Shown here piece after piece: positions 18,830-27,499 of a stretch of 64,000 nt of DNA (its first letter is position 1; each line of letters begins with the position of its first letter). The notes below the pieces were generated by a model. That model searched no databases. It was not told the DNA's origin and saw only the letters and a list, made by a program, of their open reading frames with translations. Source of the stretch: Clavibacter sp. VKM Ac-2873 (GTDB lineage Bacteria; Actinomycetota; Actinomycetes; Actinomycetales; Microbacteriaceae); contig NZ_JADKRS010000004.1 in NCBI RefSeq assembly GCF_015351075.1, positions 124,001 to 188,000 on the forward strand, given 5' to 3'. A program made the position numbers and the translations under genes.

Positions 18830-20392
18830 ATGGCCAGACGCCTGCCGTCCTCCCCGCCGGTGCTGCCGGGATTCACGTACGTCACCGTCCTCGGGTCAGG
18901 GGGCTTCGCCGACGTGTTCCTCTACGAGCAGGACATGCCGCGGCGCCAGGTCGCCGTGAAGGTGATGCTGGCCGAGATCGTGACCGACCGCCTCCGCGCG
19001 ATGTTCCGCGCCGAGGCCGACCTGATGGCGCAGCTCAGCGCCCACCCGTCCGTCCTGACGGTGCACCAGGCGTCCGTCGCCGCCGACGGCCGCCCGTACC
19101 TCGTGATGGAGCTGTGCTCGTCGAGCCTCAGCGACCGGTACCGGCGCGAGCCGCTCGGCGTGGCCGAGGTGCTGCGCGTGGGGATCCGCATCGCGAGCGC
19201 CGTGGAGACCGCCCACCGCGCGGGCGTGCTGCACCGCGACATCAAGCCGGCGAACATCCTGACGACCGCGTTCGGGCACCCCGTGCTCAGCGACTTCGGC
19301 ATCGCCTCCACGCTCGAGGACGCCGCGGCGACCGACGCGGTCGGCCTCTCCATCCCGTGGTCGGCGCCCGAGGTGCTCGCCGACGAGAGCCCCGGCACCG
19401 TGCGGAGCGAGGTCTGGTCGCTCGCCGCGACCGTGTACTCGCTGCTCGCCGGGCGCAGCCCGTTCGAGGTGCCGGGCGGGCAGAACGCGCCCGCGGACCT
19501 CGTGGCCCGGATCCAGCGCGCCCGTCCGCTGCCGACCGGGCGCGCCGACGTGCCCGAGCGGCTCGAGCTGGCGCTGCGCCGCGCGATGTCGCGGCAGCCG
19601 GAGGCGCGGCCCGAGTCGGCGCTCGCGTTCGTGCGCGAGCTGCAGGCGGTGGAGGCGGAGCTGCGGCTGGCGCAGACGCCGCTCGAGGTCGCGAGCGAGG
19701 AGTGGGCGTCGGCCGTGGCGGCGGCCGCCGAGGAGGACGACGACCCGACGCGCGTGCGCGGCATCGTGCAGGTGGATCCGGGGACGACCGGGCCGCGCGG
19801 CACGGCCGCCCCGCGGCGTGCCCGGCGGAAGGCGGCGCCCGCTGGCGTGCGCGCGACCGTCGGCGCCGCGCGTCCCGGTGCGCCGGCGACCGCGTCCGAG
19901 CCCGTGCGCGCGGGGTCCGCGTCCACGTCCCTCGGCCGGTCCGGATCCGGGCCCGTCGGCGCGTCGACCCCGGCGCGACCTGGCGTCCCCGGCCGGCGCG
20001 CGTTCCTCGCCCGGCACCGGGTCGCGATCGTGGCGGCGGCGGCGGGCGCGGTCGTCGCGAGCGTGGCCGTGGGCATGGCGCTCGGCGGATCCGGCGGCAC
20101 CGCGGCGCGCGACATCCCGGTCGTGGGCGCGATCCAGGCGTCCCCCGCCGCCGACGGCGTGCTGTTCTCCTGGAGCGACCCCGGGCTCGGCGCCGAGGAC
20201 GCGTACCAGGTGGTCCGCGACGGCGGGCTGCCGAGCACGCAGCGCGACACGACGTTCCGCGTGACGGCGGGCGCCGCCGGCGCGGGCGGCGCCGCGGGCA
20301 CGGGCGAGCGCGCCTGCATCCGCGTCACGGTCACGCGCGACGGCATCGCCGGGGACGCGTCGACCGAGAAGTGCGCGGAGCTCCCGCGATGA
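18830..20392 (+). CDS. Membrane Ser/Thr protein kinase with Fn3-like outer domain
   Basis: 520 aa. ATG at 18830 has GAGGGGG upstream; GTG at 18761 would add 23 residues. The kinase domain (about 15-280) is complete: Gly loop LGSGGFADVF, Lys 44, HRDIKPAN (135-142), DFG (155-157) and SAPEV. After a juxtamembrane Pro/Ala stretch one helix (RVAIVAAAAGAVVASVAVGM) crosses the membrane. The outer ~95 residues (AIQASPAADGVLFSWSDPG, DAYQVVRDG) look like one fibronectin type III domain, not PASTA repeats. Its stop overlaps the start of the giant protein (ATGA), so the two are translated together. It probably phosphorylates members of this locus. Confidence 0.92.
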   Translation: MARRLPSSPPVLPGFTYVTVLGSGGFADVFLYEQDMPRRQVAVKVMLAEIVTDRLRAMFRAEADLMAQLSAHPSVLTVHQASVAADGRPYLVMELCSSSLSDRYRREPLGVAEVLRVGIRIASAVETAHRAGVLHRDIKPANILTTAFGHPVLSDFGIASTLEDAAATDAVGLSIPWSAPEVLADESPGTVRSEVWSLAATVYSLLAGRSPFEVPGGQNAPADLVARIQRARPLPTGRADVPERLELALRRAMSRQPEARPESALAFVRELQAVEAELRLAQTPLEVASEEWASAVAAAAEEDDDPTRVRGIVQVDPGTTGPRGTAAPRRARRKAAPAGVRATVGAARPGAPATASEPVRAGSASTSLGRSGSGPVGASTPARPGVPGRRAFLARHRVAIVAAAAGAVVASVAVGMALGGSGGTAARDIPVVGAIQASPAADGVLFSWSDPGLGAEDAYQVVRDGGLPSTQRDTTFRVTAGAAGAGGAAGTGERACIRVTVTRDGIAGDASTEKCAELPR

Positions 20393-23300
20393 TCCGCGAG
20401 TGGATCCGCCGCCACCGCCAGGCCGCGACGACCGTCACCGGCGGCGCCGTCGTGCTCGCGCTCCTCACGGGCTTCGCGCTCGTCTCGGACGGCTACCAGG
20501 CGCAGCGCGTCGACCTCGACGACGGATCCGTGTGGGTCGTCAACTCCGCGCAGCAGGCGATCGGCCGCGCCAACACGGCCGTGCTCGAGCTCGACAGCGT
20601 CGTCGACTCCCGCAGCGAGGACATCGACGTGCTGCAGGCCGGATCGACCGTGCTGCTCGCCGACCGCGGCAGCTCGCGCCTCGACGTGGTCGACGACGCG
20701 ACGAGCCAGGTGGTCGACACCGCGCCGCTGCCCGCGGGCGCCGAGGTCATGCTCGCGGGGACCCGCGCGGCGATCCTCGTGCCCGCGACGGGCCAGCTGT
20801 GGCTGGTGCCGGTCGCGGGCCTCGCCGCGTTCGACGCCGCGAGCCCGCCCACGCTCACGCTCGGCGCCGACGCCGTCGCGTCGATGGGCGACGACGGCAC
20901 GCTCCTCGTGTACTCGGCCGCGACGGGCGCGCTGTCGCGCATCGATGCCGCCACCGACGACACGGTGCGCGCGACGGTGGACGTCGGCCCGGTCGGGGCG
21001 CCCGCGGGCGCGGCGGCCGACGCGACCCTCGACCCGGCGGCGGCCCTCGCCGGCGAGACCGTGCAGGCGGGGGATCCCGGGCGCCCGGCCGGGCAGCGCC
21101 TCGCCCTCACGTCCGTCGGCGGGCACTGGGCGCTGTACGACGCCGACGCGCGCGCCCTCCTCGTCGACGGCCGGGCGGTCGACCTCGCCGGATCCGTGGC
21201 CGCCGACGCGCGCGTCGCCCTCCAGCGCGGGTCGTCGGGTGGGAGCGGCGTGCTCGTCGCGCACTCGGGCGGCCTCGTGGACGTGCCCGTCGCGGGCGGG
21301 GACCCGGTCGTCGTGACCGGCGACGTGCGCGGGGAGCCGGCGCGGCCCGTCCGCGTCGCCGGCTGCGAGTACGCGGGCTGGACCGACGGATCCGGCTGGC
21401 AGCGGTGCCTCGCGCCGGCGGCCATGGCGGGCGAGGTCGCGCAGGACGCGCGCCGCACGGCGGCGGGATCCACGAGCGGGCTCGGATCCATGCCCGCGCG
21501 GGCCGCCCTCCGCTTCGTCGTGGACGGCACGCGCGTGGTCCTCAACGACACGCGCGGAGGCGCCGCCTGGGCCGTGCAGCGCGAGGCGGGCCTCATCGAC
21601 AACTGGTCGGACCTCATCGACCGCGACCGCTCCGACACCGTCGTCGAGCAGAACACGGCGGACACCCCGCCCGAGACCGACCGCGTGCAGCAGCCGCCCG
21701 TCGCGGTCGACGACGACCTCGGCGCGCGCCCCGGCCGCACGACCGCGCTGCCCGTGCTCCTCAACGACCACGACCCGAACGGCGACGTGCTCGTGATCGA
21801 CTCCGTCACGCCCGTGGACGCGGGCGTCGGCGCGGTCGACATCGTGGACGAGGGGCAGGGCCTCCAGCTCGCGCTCGCAGCGGGAGCCTCCGGCACGGTG
21901 CGGTTCTCCTACGTCGTGAGCGACGGGCGCGGGGGGACCGCGAGCGCCGACGTGCGCGTCGCCGTCCGCGCGCCCGACGCGAACGCCGCGCCCGTGCAGG
22001 TGCAGCCCGCGACGGGGACGGTCGCGGAGGGCGACCGGCTGCAGGCCGACGTGCTGGGCGGCTGGTACGACCCCGACGGGGATCCGATGTACCTCACGCG
22101 CGCCAGCGTCGCCGCGCCCGACGCCGTGAGCTGGAAGCCCGAGGGCCGCGTCGTCTACACGGACGCGGGGGCCGGCGGCGACACGCGGACCGTCGCGCTG
22201 CAGGTGTCCGACGGACGCGAGGAGGGATCGGGCGCGCTGGTCGTCACGGTGCGCCGCGCCGGGGACGTGCCGCTCGTGGCCGAGGGGTTCGTCGTGCAGG
22301 CGTCCGTCGGGCGCGAGATCACCGTGGAGCCGCTCACGCACGCACGCGGCGGGAGCGGGGCGATCCGGCTGGCGGCCGTGCCCGCGCGGGCCGGGGTGCA
22401 GATCACGCCCGACCTCGAGGCCGGCACGTTCCGCCTGCAGGGCGGCCAGGCGGGCACGCACCTGCTCGAGTACACCGTGACCGACGGGCGGACGAGCGCC
22501 ACGGGCGCGGTCCGGGTGGAGGTGCGCGGCGCGCCCGCGTCCGACGGCCGGCCGGTGACCGTGCCGCACACCGTGTTCGTGCGCGCGCTCCAGACCCAGG
22601 ACGTGGACGTGCTCCAGGCCGACTTCGACCCCGCGGGCGGCGTGCTCGTGATCACCGACGCGGTCTCGCCCGAGGACGCGGTGGGCGTGCGCGCGGAGGT
22701 CGTCGGGCAGCGGCTCGTGCGGATCAGCCTGACCCGGCCGCTCGACGGGCCCGTGGACGTCGCGTACCGCGTCAGCAACGGCGTCGCGGAGGCGACCGGC
22801 GTGATCACGGTGATCGAGGTGCCCGAGCCCGCCCAGCGCCAGCCGCCCGTCGCGACCGACGACCGCGTGGCCGTGCGCGTGGGCGACGCCGTCGACATCC
22901 CCGTGCTCGCCAACGACGAGCAGCCCGACGGCGACCGGCTGCGCCTCGACCCCGTGCTGGTGGATCCGCTCCCCGAGGGCGCCGGCCTCCTCGTCGCGAG
23001 CGAGGACCGGCTCCGCTACCTCGCGCCCGACCGCACGGGCGACTACACCGCCGTCTACCGCGCCGTCGCGCCCGACGGCCAGTGGGCGACCGCGACGCTC
23101 ACCGTCTCCGTGCGCGAGGCCGACGTCGCGACCAACGCGGCGCCCGTGCCGCGCCCGCTGACGGCGCGCGTGCTCGCGGGGGAGACCGTGCGGATCCCCG
23201 TGCCGCTCACCGGCATCGACCCCGACGGCGACTCGGTGCGGCTCCTCGGGCAGGACGCCGGGCCGGAGAAGGGCCAGGTCGTCGAGGTCGGGCCGGACTG

Positions 23301-26300
23301 GATCGACTACCAGGCGGGCGACTACTCCACCGGCACCGACGCGTTCGCGTACGCCGTGGTCGATGGGCTCGGCGCGCGGGCGACCGGCACGATCCGCGTG
23401 GGCATCAGCACGCGCGTCGAGGGCGCCAGGAACCCCGTCGCGACCGCGGACACCGTCACCGTCCGGCCCGGCCGCGTGCTCCGCGTGCAGGTGCTCGCGA
23501 ACGACACGGACCCGGACGGCGGTGCGCTCTCGCTCGTCTCGGTGCAGCCGCAGGCGGAGGGGCTCGTCGCCGGGCTCGACGGCGACACCGTGCGCGTCGT
23601 CGCGCCCGACGCCGCCGGCCGCTACGGCTTCGTCTACGGCGTGCGCAACGCGCGCGGCGGCAGCGACGAGGCGTTCCTCACGGTGATCGTGGATCCCGCC
23701 GCGCCGCCCACCCGGCCCATCGCGCGCGACACGGTGCTCCAGCTCTCCGACGTGCTCGACCGGTCGAGCGTCGACGTCGACGTGATGCGCAACGTCTTCT
23801 CCGCGGAGGGCGACGCGTCGTCGCTCGTGCTCTCCGTCGGCGCGGGCTACGAGGACGTGGCGCGCGTGACGGCCGACGGCCGGATCCGCGTCGAGGTGGG
23901 CGACGCGCGCCGCATCGTCCCGTTCACCGTCGCGCAGCCGGACGACCCGTCGATCTCCGCGACGGCGTTCGTCTGGGTCCCCGGCTTCGCCGACACACTG
24001 CCGCAGCTCCGCGTCGGCTCGCCGCGGCCGACCGTGGCGAGCGGCGAGCGCCTCGTGGTCGAGCTCGACCAGCAGGTGGTCGCGGCGGGCGGGCGCGCCG
24101 TGCGCATCGCGGATCCGAACGCGCTGTCGGCCACGCACGCCGACGGGCCCGTGGAGCTCGTGGACGACGACACCATCGCGTACCGCAGCGAGCCGGGGTA
24201 CTTCGGGCCGGCGGCGATCTCCTTCACGGTGACCGACGGATCCGGCGCGGGCGGGCGCACGGCCGCGCTCGTGCTCCCGATCACGGTCACGCCCACCGAG
24301 AACCAGCCGCCCGTGTTCACGGGCGCGGTCATCGACCTGGAGCCCGGGCAGTCGAAGGACGTCGACCTCGGCCGCCTCACCACCTACCCGTACCAGGACG
24401 ACCGGGGGCAGCTCGCGTTCGCGCTGGAGGGAGCCGTCGCGGCCGGGTTCCGCGCCTCGGTCGACGGCGGCACGCTGCGCATCTCGGCCGACGAGGGCGT
24501 CGCGACGGGCGCGGCCGCGTCCTTCCCGGTGAGCGTCCGCGACGCCACCCAGACCGGCCGGGCCGGCCGCGTGGACCTGCGCGTCGTGCCGTCGACGCGC
24601 CCCCTCGCCCAGCCCGCGACCGACGAGGGCACCGTGACCCGCGGATCCTCCACCTCCATCGACGTGCTCGCCAACGACCAGGCGGGCAACCCCTTCCCGG
24701 GCACGCCGCTCACGGTCGCCTCCATCCGCGGCGCCGACGGCGCGAGCCTGCCCACGGGCGTGACCGTGACGCCGTCGGAGGACCGCGCCACGCTCGCCGT
24801 GCGCGCGACCGCGGAGGCGGAGCCCGGCGACGTGCGCGTGCAGTACGAGGTGCGCGACGCCACGGGCGACGCGGGGCGGGCCGCGTTCGGCACCGTCGTG
24901 ATCCACGTGCAGGACCGCCCGGGACCGGTGTCGGCCCTCCGCGCGACCGGCTTCGCCGACCGCTCCGTCACGGTGGCGTTCGAGCCGGGCGCGTTCAACG
25001 GATCCGCCATCACCGGCTACCAGGTGCGCGTGCTCCGCGGCGGCACGGCGACCGCGACCGTCACGTGCCCGTCGACGACCTGCACCGTGCCGACGCCCGG
25101 CAACGGCCCCGCGAGCGGGGTGCAGGTGGAGGTGGCGGCCGTGAACGGCGTGGGCGCCTCCGACCCGGTGTCGATCTCGGGCCTGTGGTCGGACGTGCTC
25201 CCGGCCGCGCCCGCGGGCCTCGCCGTCGAGCCGCTCGTCGACGGGCTGCGCCTCTCGTGGCAGCCGTCGGCCGTGCCCTCCTCGTCGAGCCCGGTCACGC
25301 AGTACGTGGTGGGCGTGGGCGGCATCTCCCGGCAGGTCGCCGCCGACGCCACGAGCGTCGAGGTGCGGGATCCGTCGCTCGTCGCCGAGGTGCCCGTCGC
25401 CGTCTCGGTCGCCGCCCGCAACAGCGCCCAGGTGCAGGACGCGTCGGCGTGGCTCGCCGCCACCGCGACCGGCACGCCGCGCGGCGCCCCCACCGCGACC
25501 GGCGCGCCCGCCGCGGTGGCCGACCCGGCCGACGAGACGCGCGTGACCGTGTCGTGGCCGGCGTTCCAGGGCCCGGGCGTCGACGGGATCCGCTACCTCG
25601 TCGCCGCGTACGCCCCGGGATCCGCGCCCGGCTGCTCCGTGCCCACCGAGGGCGTGTCCCCGTGGGCGGCCGAGCACGGCCCCGCGATCGAGGTGGGCGG
25701 CGCGACCAGCCACGAGTTCACGGGCCTCGCGGCCGACCAGCCCGTCGCGTTCGCGGTGCTCGCCGCCAACAGCCAGGGCTGCACGGTCGTCGAGGCCGGC
25801 CAGCTCACCCCCCGCACGGCGCCGTCGACGCCCGTCGTCCGCGTCGACCTGCCGAGCCCCGACCGCTCGGCCGACGGGGTCTTCCGCGCGGTCCTCGCCG
25901 ACGCCCGCTACCGGCCGGGCGACCCGTCCGCGTCCGCGCAGCTGCTGTACCGGGTCGACGGCCAGGGAGACGGCGTGCCGATCGGCGTCGGCCAGGCGCT
26001 CGCGCTGCCGCGCACGGGGACGGGCGCGACCATCCAGGTGCGCGTCCTGGAGGACTCGGGCGACGGGCGCCAGCGCTCGAGCGGCTGGTCGGATCCCGTC
26101 CCCGTCGGCACCGCCGTGGACGCGCGCGCGGGCGACGTGCGCTCGGCCACCGACGAGGCCGGCGTCACGACCTTCTCCTGGACCTCGATGCCGCCGGCCG
26201 CCGGTCGCGGCGCGCGCGTCGCGGACGGCGGCGGGTACGCGCGCAGCGAGTGGCGCTGCGGCGGACAGGGCGCCTGGACCGACGCGTCGTCCGGCGCGGC

Positions 26301-26397
26301 CGGATCCTGCCGGGTCCCGGCGGGCGGCGAGCGGATCCTGGAGGTGCGCGTCACCGCGAACTCGGGCACGCTGTACACGTACGCCCACCGTGGATGA
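20389..26397 (+). CDS. Giant tethered Ig-like/Fn3 repeat protein
   Basis: 2002 aa. A short Arg-rich cytoplasmic N-terminus and one helix (about residues 14-34) anchor it with the bulk outside. Residues ~36-420 are beta-rich with WVVNSAQQAIGRANT and may form a propeller. Then come eleven Ig/cadherin-like domains marked by VLxND-DPDGD-type motifs at about residues 455, 554, 645, 740, 838, 937, 1034, 1131, 1225, 1326 and 1425, a spacing of 91-101. At least three Fn3 domains start near 1510, 1605 and 1700, and the last ~190 residues look similar but weaker. No sortase signal or C-terminal helix. Likely a cell-surface fibre or envelope scaffold; ligand unknown. Confidence 0.88.
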   Translation: MIREWIRRHRQAATTVTGGAVVLALLTGFALVSDGYQAQRVDLDDGSVWVVNSAQQAIGRANTAVLELDSVVDSRSEDIDVLQAGSTVLLADRGSSRLDVVDDATSQVVDTAPLPAGAEVMLAGTRAAILVPATGQLWLVPVAGLAAFDAASPPTLTLGADAVASMGDDGTLLVYSAATGALSRIDAATDDTVRATVDVGPVGAPAGAAADATLDPAAALAGETVQAGDPGRPAGQRLALTSVGGHWALYDADARALLVDGRAVDLAGSVAADARVALQRGSSGGSGVLVAHSGGLVDVPVAGGDPVVVTGDVRGEPARPVRVAGCEYAGWTDGSGWQRCLAPAAMAGEVAQDARRTAAGSTSGLGSMPARAALRFVVDGTRVVLNDTRGGAAWAVQREAGLIDNWSDLIDRDRSDTVVEQNTADTPPETDRVQQPPVAVDDDLGARPGRTTALPVLLNDHDPNGDVLVIDSVTPVDAGVGAVDIVDEGQGLQLALAAGASGTVRFSYVVSDGRGGTASADVRVAVRAPDANAAPVQVQPATGTVAEGDRLQADVLGGWYDPDGDPMYLTRASVAAPDAVSWKPEGRVVYTDAGAGGDTRTVALQVSDGREEGSGALVVTVRRAGDVPLVAEGFVVQASVGREITVEPLTHARGGSGAIRLAAVPARAGVQITPDLEAGTFRLQGGQAGTHLLEYTVTDGRTSATGAVRVEVRGAPASDGRPVTVPHTVFVRALQTQDVDVLQADFDPAGGVLVITDAVSPEDAVGVRAEVVGQRLVRISLTRPLDGPVDVAYRVSNGVAEATGVITVIEVPEPAQRQPPVATDDRVAVRVGDAVDIPVLANDEQPDGDRLRLDPVLVDPLPEGAGLLVASEDRLRYLAPDRTGDYTAVYRAVAPDGQWATATLTVSVREADVATNAAPVPRPLTARVLAGETVRIPVPLTGIDPDGDSVRLLGQDAGPEKGQVVEVGPDWIDYQAGDYSTGTDAFAYAVVDGLGARATGTIRVGISTRVEGARNPVATADTVTVRPGRVLRVQVLANDTDPDGGALSLVSVQPQAEGLVAGLDGDTVRVVAPDAAGRYGFVYGVRNARGGSDEAFLTVIVDPAAPPTRPIARDTVLQLSDVLDRSSVDVDVMRNVFSAEGDASSLVLSVGAGYEDVARVTADGRIRVEVGDARRIVPFTVAQPDDPSISATAFVWVPGFADTLPQLRVGSPRPTVASGERLVVELDQQVVAAGGRAVRIADPNALSATHADGPVELVDDDTIAYRSEPGYFGPAAISFTVTDGSGAGGRTAALVLPITVTPTENQPPVFTGAVIDLEPGQSKDVDLGRLTTYPYQDDRGQLAFALEGAVAAGFRASVDGGTLRISADEGVATGAAASFPVSVRDATQTGRAGRVDLRVVPSTRPLAQPATDEGTVTRGSSTSIDVLANDQAGNPFPGTPLTVASIRGADGASLPTGVTVTPSEDRATLAVRATAEAEPGDVRVQYEVRDATGDAGRAAFGTVVIHVQDRPGPVSALRATGFADRSVTVAFEPGAFNGSAITGYQVRVLRGGTATATVTCPSTTCTVPTPGNGPASGVQVEVAAVNGVGASDPVSISGLWSDVLPAAPAGLAVEPLVDGLRLSWQPSAVPSSSSPVTQYVVGVGGISRQVAADATSVEVRDPSLVAEVPVAVSVAARNSAQVQDASAWLAATATGTPRGAPTATGAPAAVADPADETRVTVSWPAFQGPGVDGIRYLVAAYAPGSAPGCSVPTEGVSPWAAEHGPAIEVGGATSHEFTGLAADQPVAFAVLAANSQGCTVVEAGQLTPRTAPSTPVVRVDLPSPDRSADGVFRAVLADARYRPGDPSASAQLLYRVDGQGDGVPIGVGQALALPRTGTGATIQVRVLEDSGDGRQRSSGWSDPVPVGTAVDARAGDVRSATDEAGVTTFSWTSMPPAAGRGARVADGGGYARSEWRCGGQGAWTDASSGAAGSCRVPAGGERILEVRVTANSGTLYTYAHRG

Positions 26398-26455
26398 CGG
26401 CCGTTCCCGCGGCTCCGACGCCGGACCCGAGGCCGCACCCGAGAGGCACGAACCC

Positions 26456-27499
26456 ATGACGATGACCGCCGACGAGGCCCGCGCCTTCCAGGACGAGTTC
26501 GCGCGGCTCGTGCGCAACGTCGAGCAGGTGCTGCTCGGGAAGTCCCACGTGGTGCGCCTCGCGTTCACCGCCATGGTCACGGGCGGCCACCTCCTGCTCG
26601 AGGACGTGCCCGGCACCGGCAAGACGTCGCTCGCGCGCGCCATGGCGCAGACCGTGGACGGCACGCACAGCCGCGTGCAGTTCACGCCCGACGTGCTGCC
26701 CGGCGACATCACGGGCGTGAGCGTCTACGACCAGCGCACGGGCGACTTCGAGTTCCACCGCGGGCCGGTGTTCGCGAGCATCGTGCTGGCCGACGAGATC
26801 AACCGCGCGAGCCCGAAGACCCAGTCGGCGCTCCTCGAGGTGATGGAGGAGGGCCGCGTCACGGTCGACGGGGAGCCGCACGACGTGGGGCACCCGTTCA
26901 TGGTCATCGCCACCCAGAACCCCATCGAGCAGGCCGGCACCTACGCGCTGCCCGAGGCGCAGCTCGACCGGTTCCTGCTGCGCACCTCCATCGGGTACCC
27001 CGACCACGAGTCGATGCTGCGGATCCTGCAGGGCGCCGCCGTCAGCGCCCACGACGTGACGCTCGCGCCGGTCGCGACGGCCGCCTCCGTGCGGGCGCTG
27101 CAGGAGCGCGCGGGGACCGTGCACGTGGATCCCGCGGTCGCCGACTACGTGGTGCGGCTCGTCGACGCCACCCGCACGGCGCCGGAGGTGCGCCTGGGCG
27201 CGAGCGTGCGCGGCGCCCTCGCGCTCGTGCGCGCGTCCCGCACGTGGGCCGCCGCCGACGGGCGGCACTACGTGGTGCCCGACGACGTGAAGGCGCTCGC
27301 CGAGCCCGTGCTCGCGCACCGGCTGCTGCTGGATCCCGAGGCCGAGTTCGACGGCGTGACGCCCACGAGCGTGCTGTCGCAGATCCTCATCGAGACCGCG
27401 CCGCCGCGCGACGGGCACGCGGGGGCGACGGCGTCGGCGTCCGCGACCGGTGCGCGTGGCGCGGGCTCCCACGCCGCGGGCGCGCGGCCGGGCGGATGA
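26456..27499 (+). CDS. MoxR-family AAA+ ATPase
   Basis: 347 aa from ATG at 26456 with GAGAGG 9 bp upstream; GTG at 26390 would overlap the giant protein gene. MoxR motifs: Walker A DVPGTGKTSLA, Walker B VLADEINRASPKTQSALLEVMEE, sensor region IATQNPIEQAGTYALPEAQLDRF. MoxR ATPases act as chaperones for partner vWA/DUF58 proteins. The stop overlaps the start of the DUF58 gene (ATGA), as is usual for this pair. The C-terminus has an Ala/Gly-rich tail. Confidence 0.95.
   Translation: MTMTADEARAFQDEFARLVRNVEQVLLGKSHVVRLAFTAMVTGGHLLLEDVPGTGKTSLARAMAQTVDGTHSRVQFTPDVLPGDITGVSVYDQRTGDFEFHRGPVFASIVLADEINRASPKTQSALLEVMEEGRVTVDGEPHDVGHPFMVIATQNPIEQAGTYALPEAQLDRFLLRTSIGYPDHESMLRILQGAAVSAHDVTLAPVATAASVRALQERAGTVHVDPAVADYVVRLVDATRTAPEVRLGASVRGALALVRASRTWAAADGRHYVVPDDVKALAEPVLAHRLLLDPEAEFDGVTPTSVLSQILIETAPPRDGHAGATASASATGARGAGSHAAGARPGG

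Noticed and set aside
18922-26712. A minus-strand open frame of over 2500 codons antisense to the kinase and giant protein genes
   Set aside because: Very GC-rich genes leave long antisense frames. The translation is Arg/His/Asp-rich with no known domain, while the plus strand has clear kinase, Ig-like and MoxR motifs.
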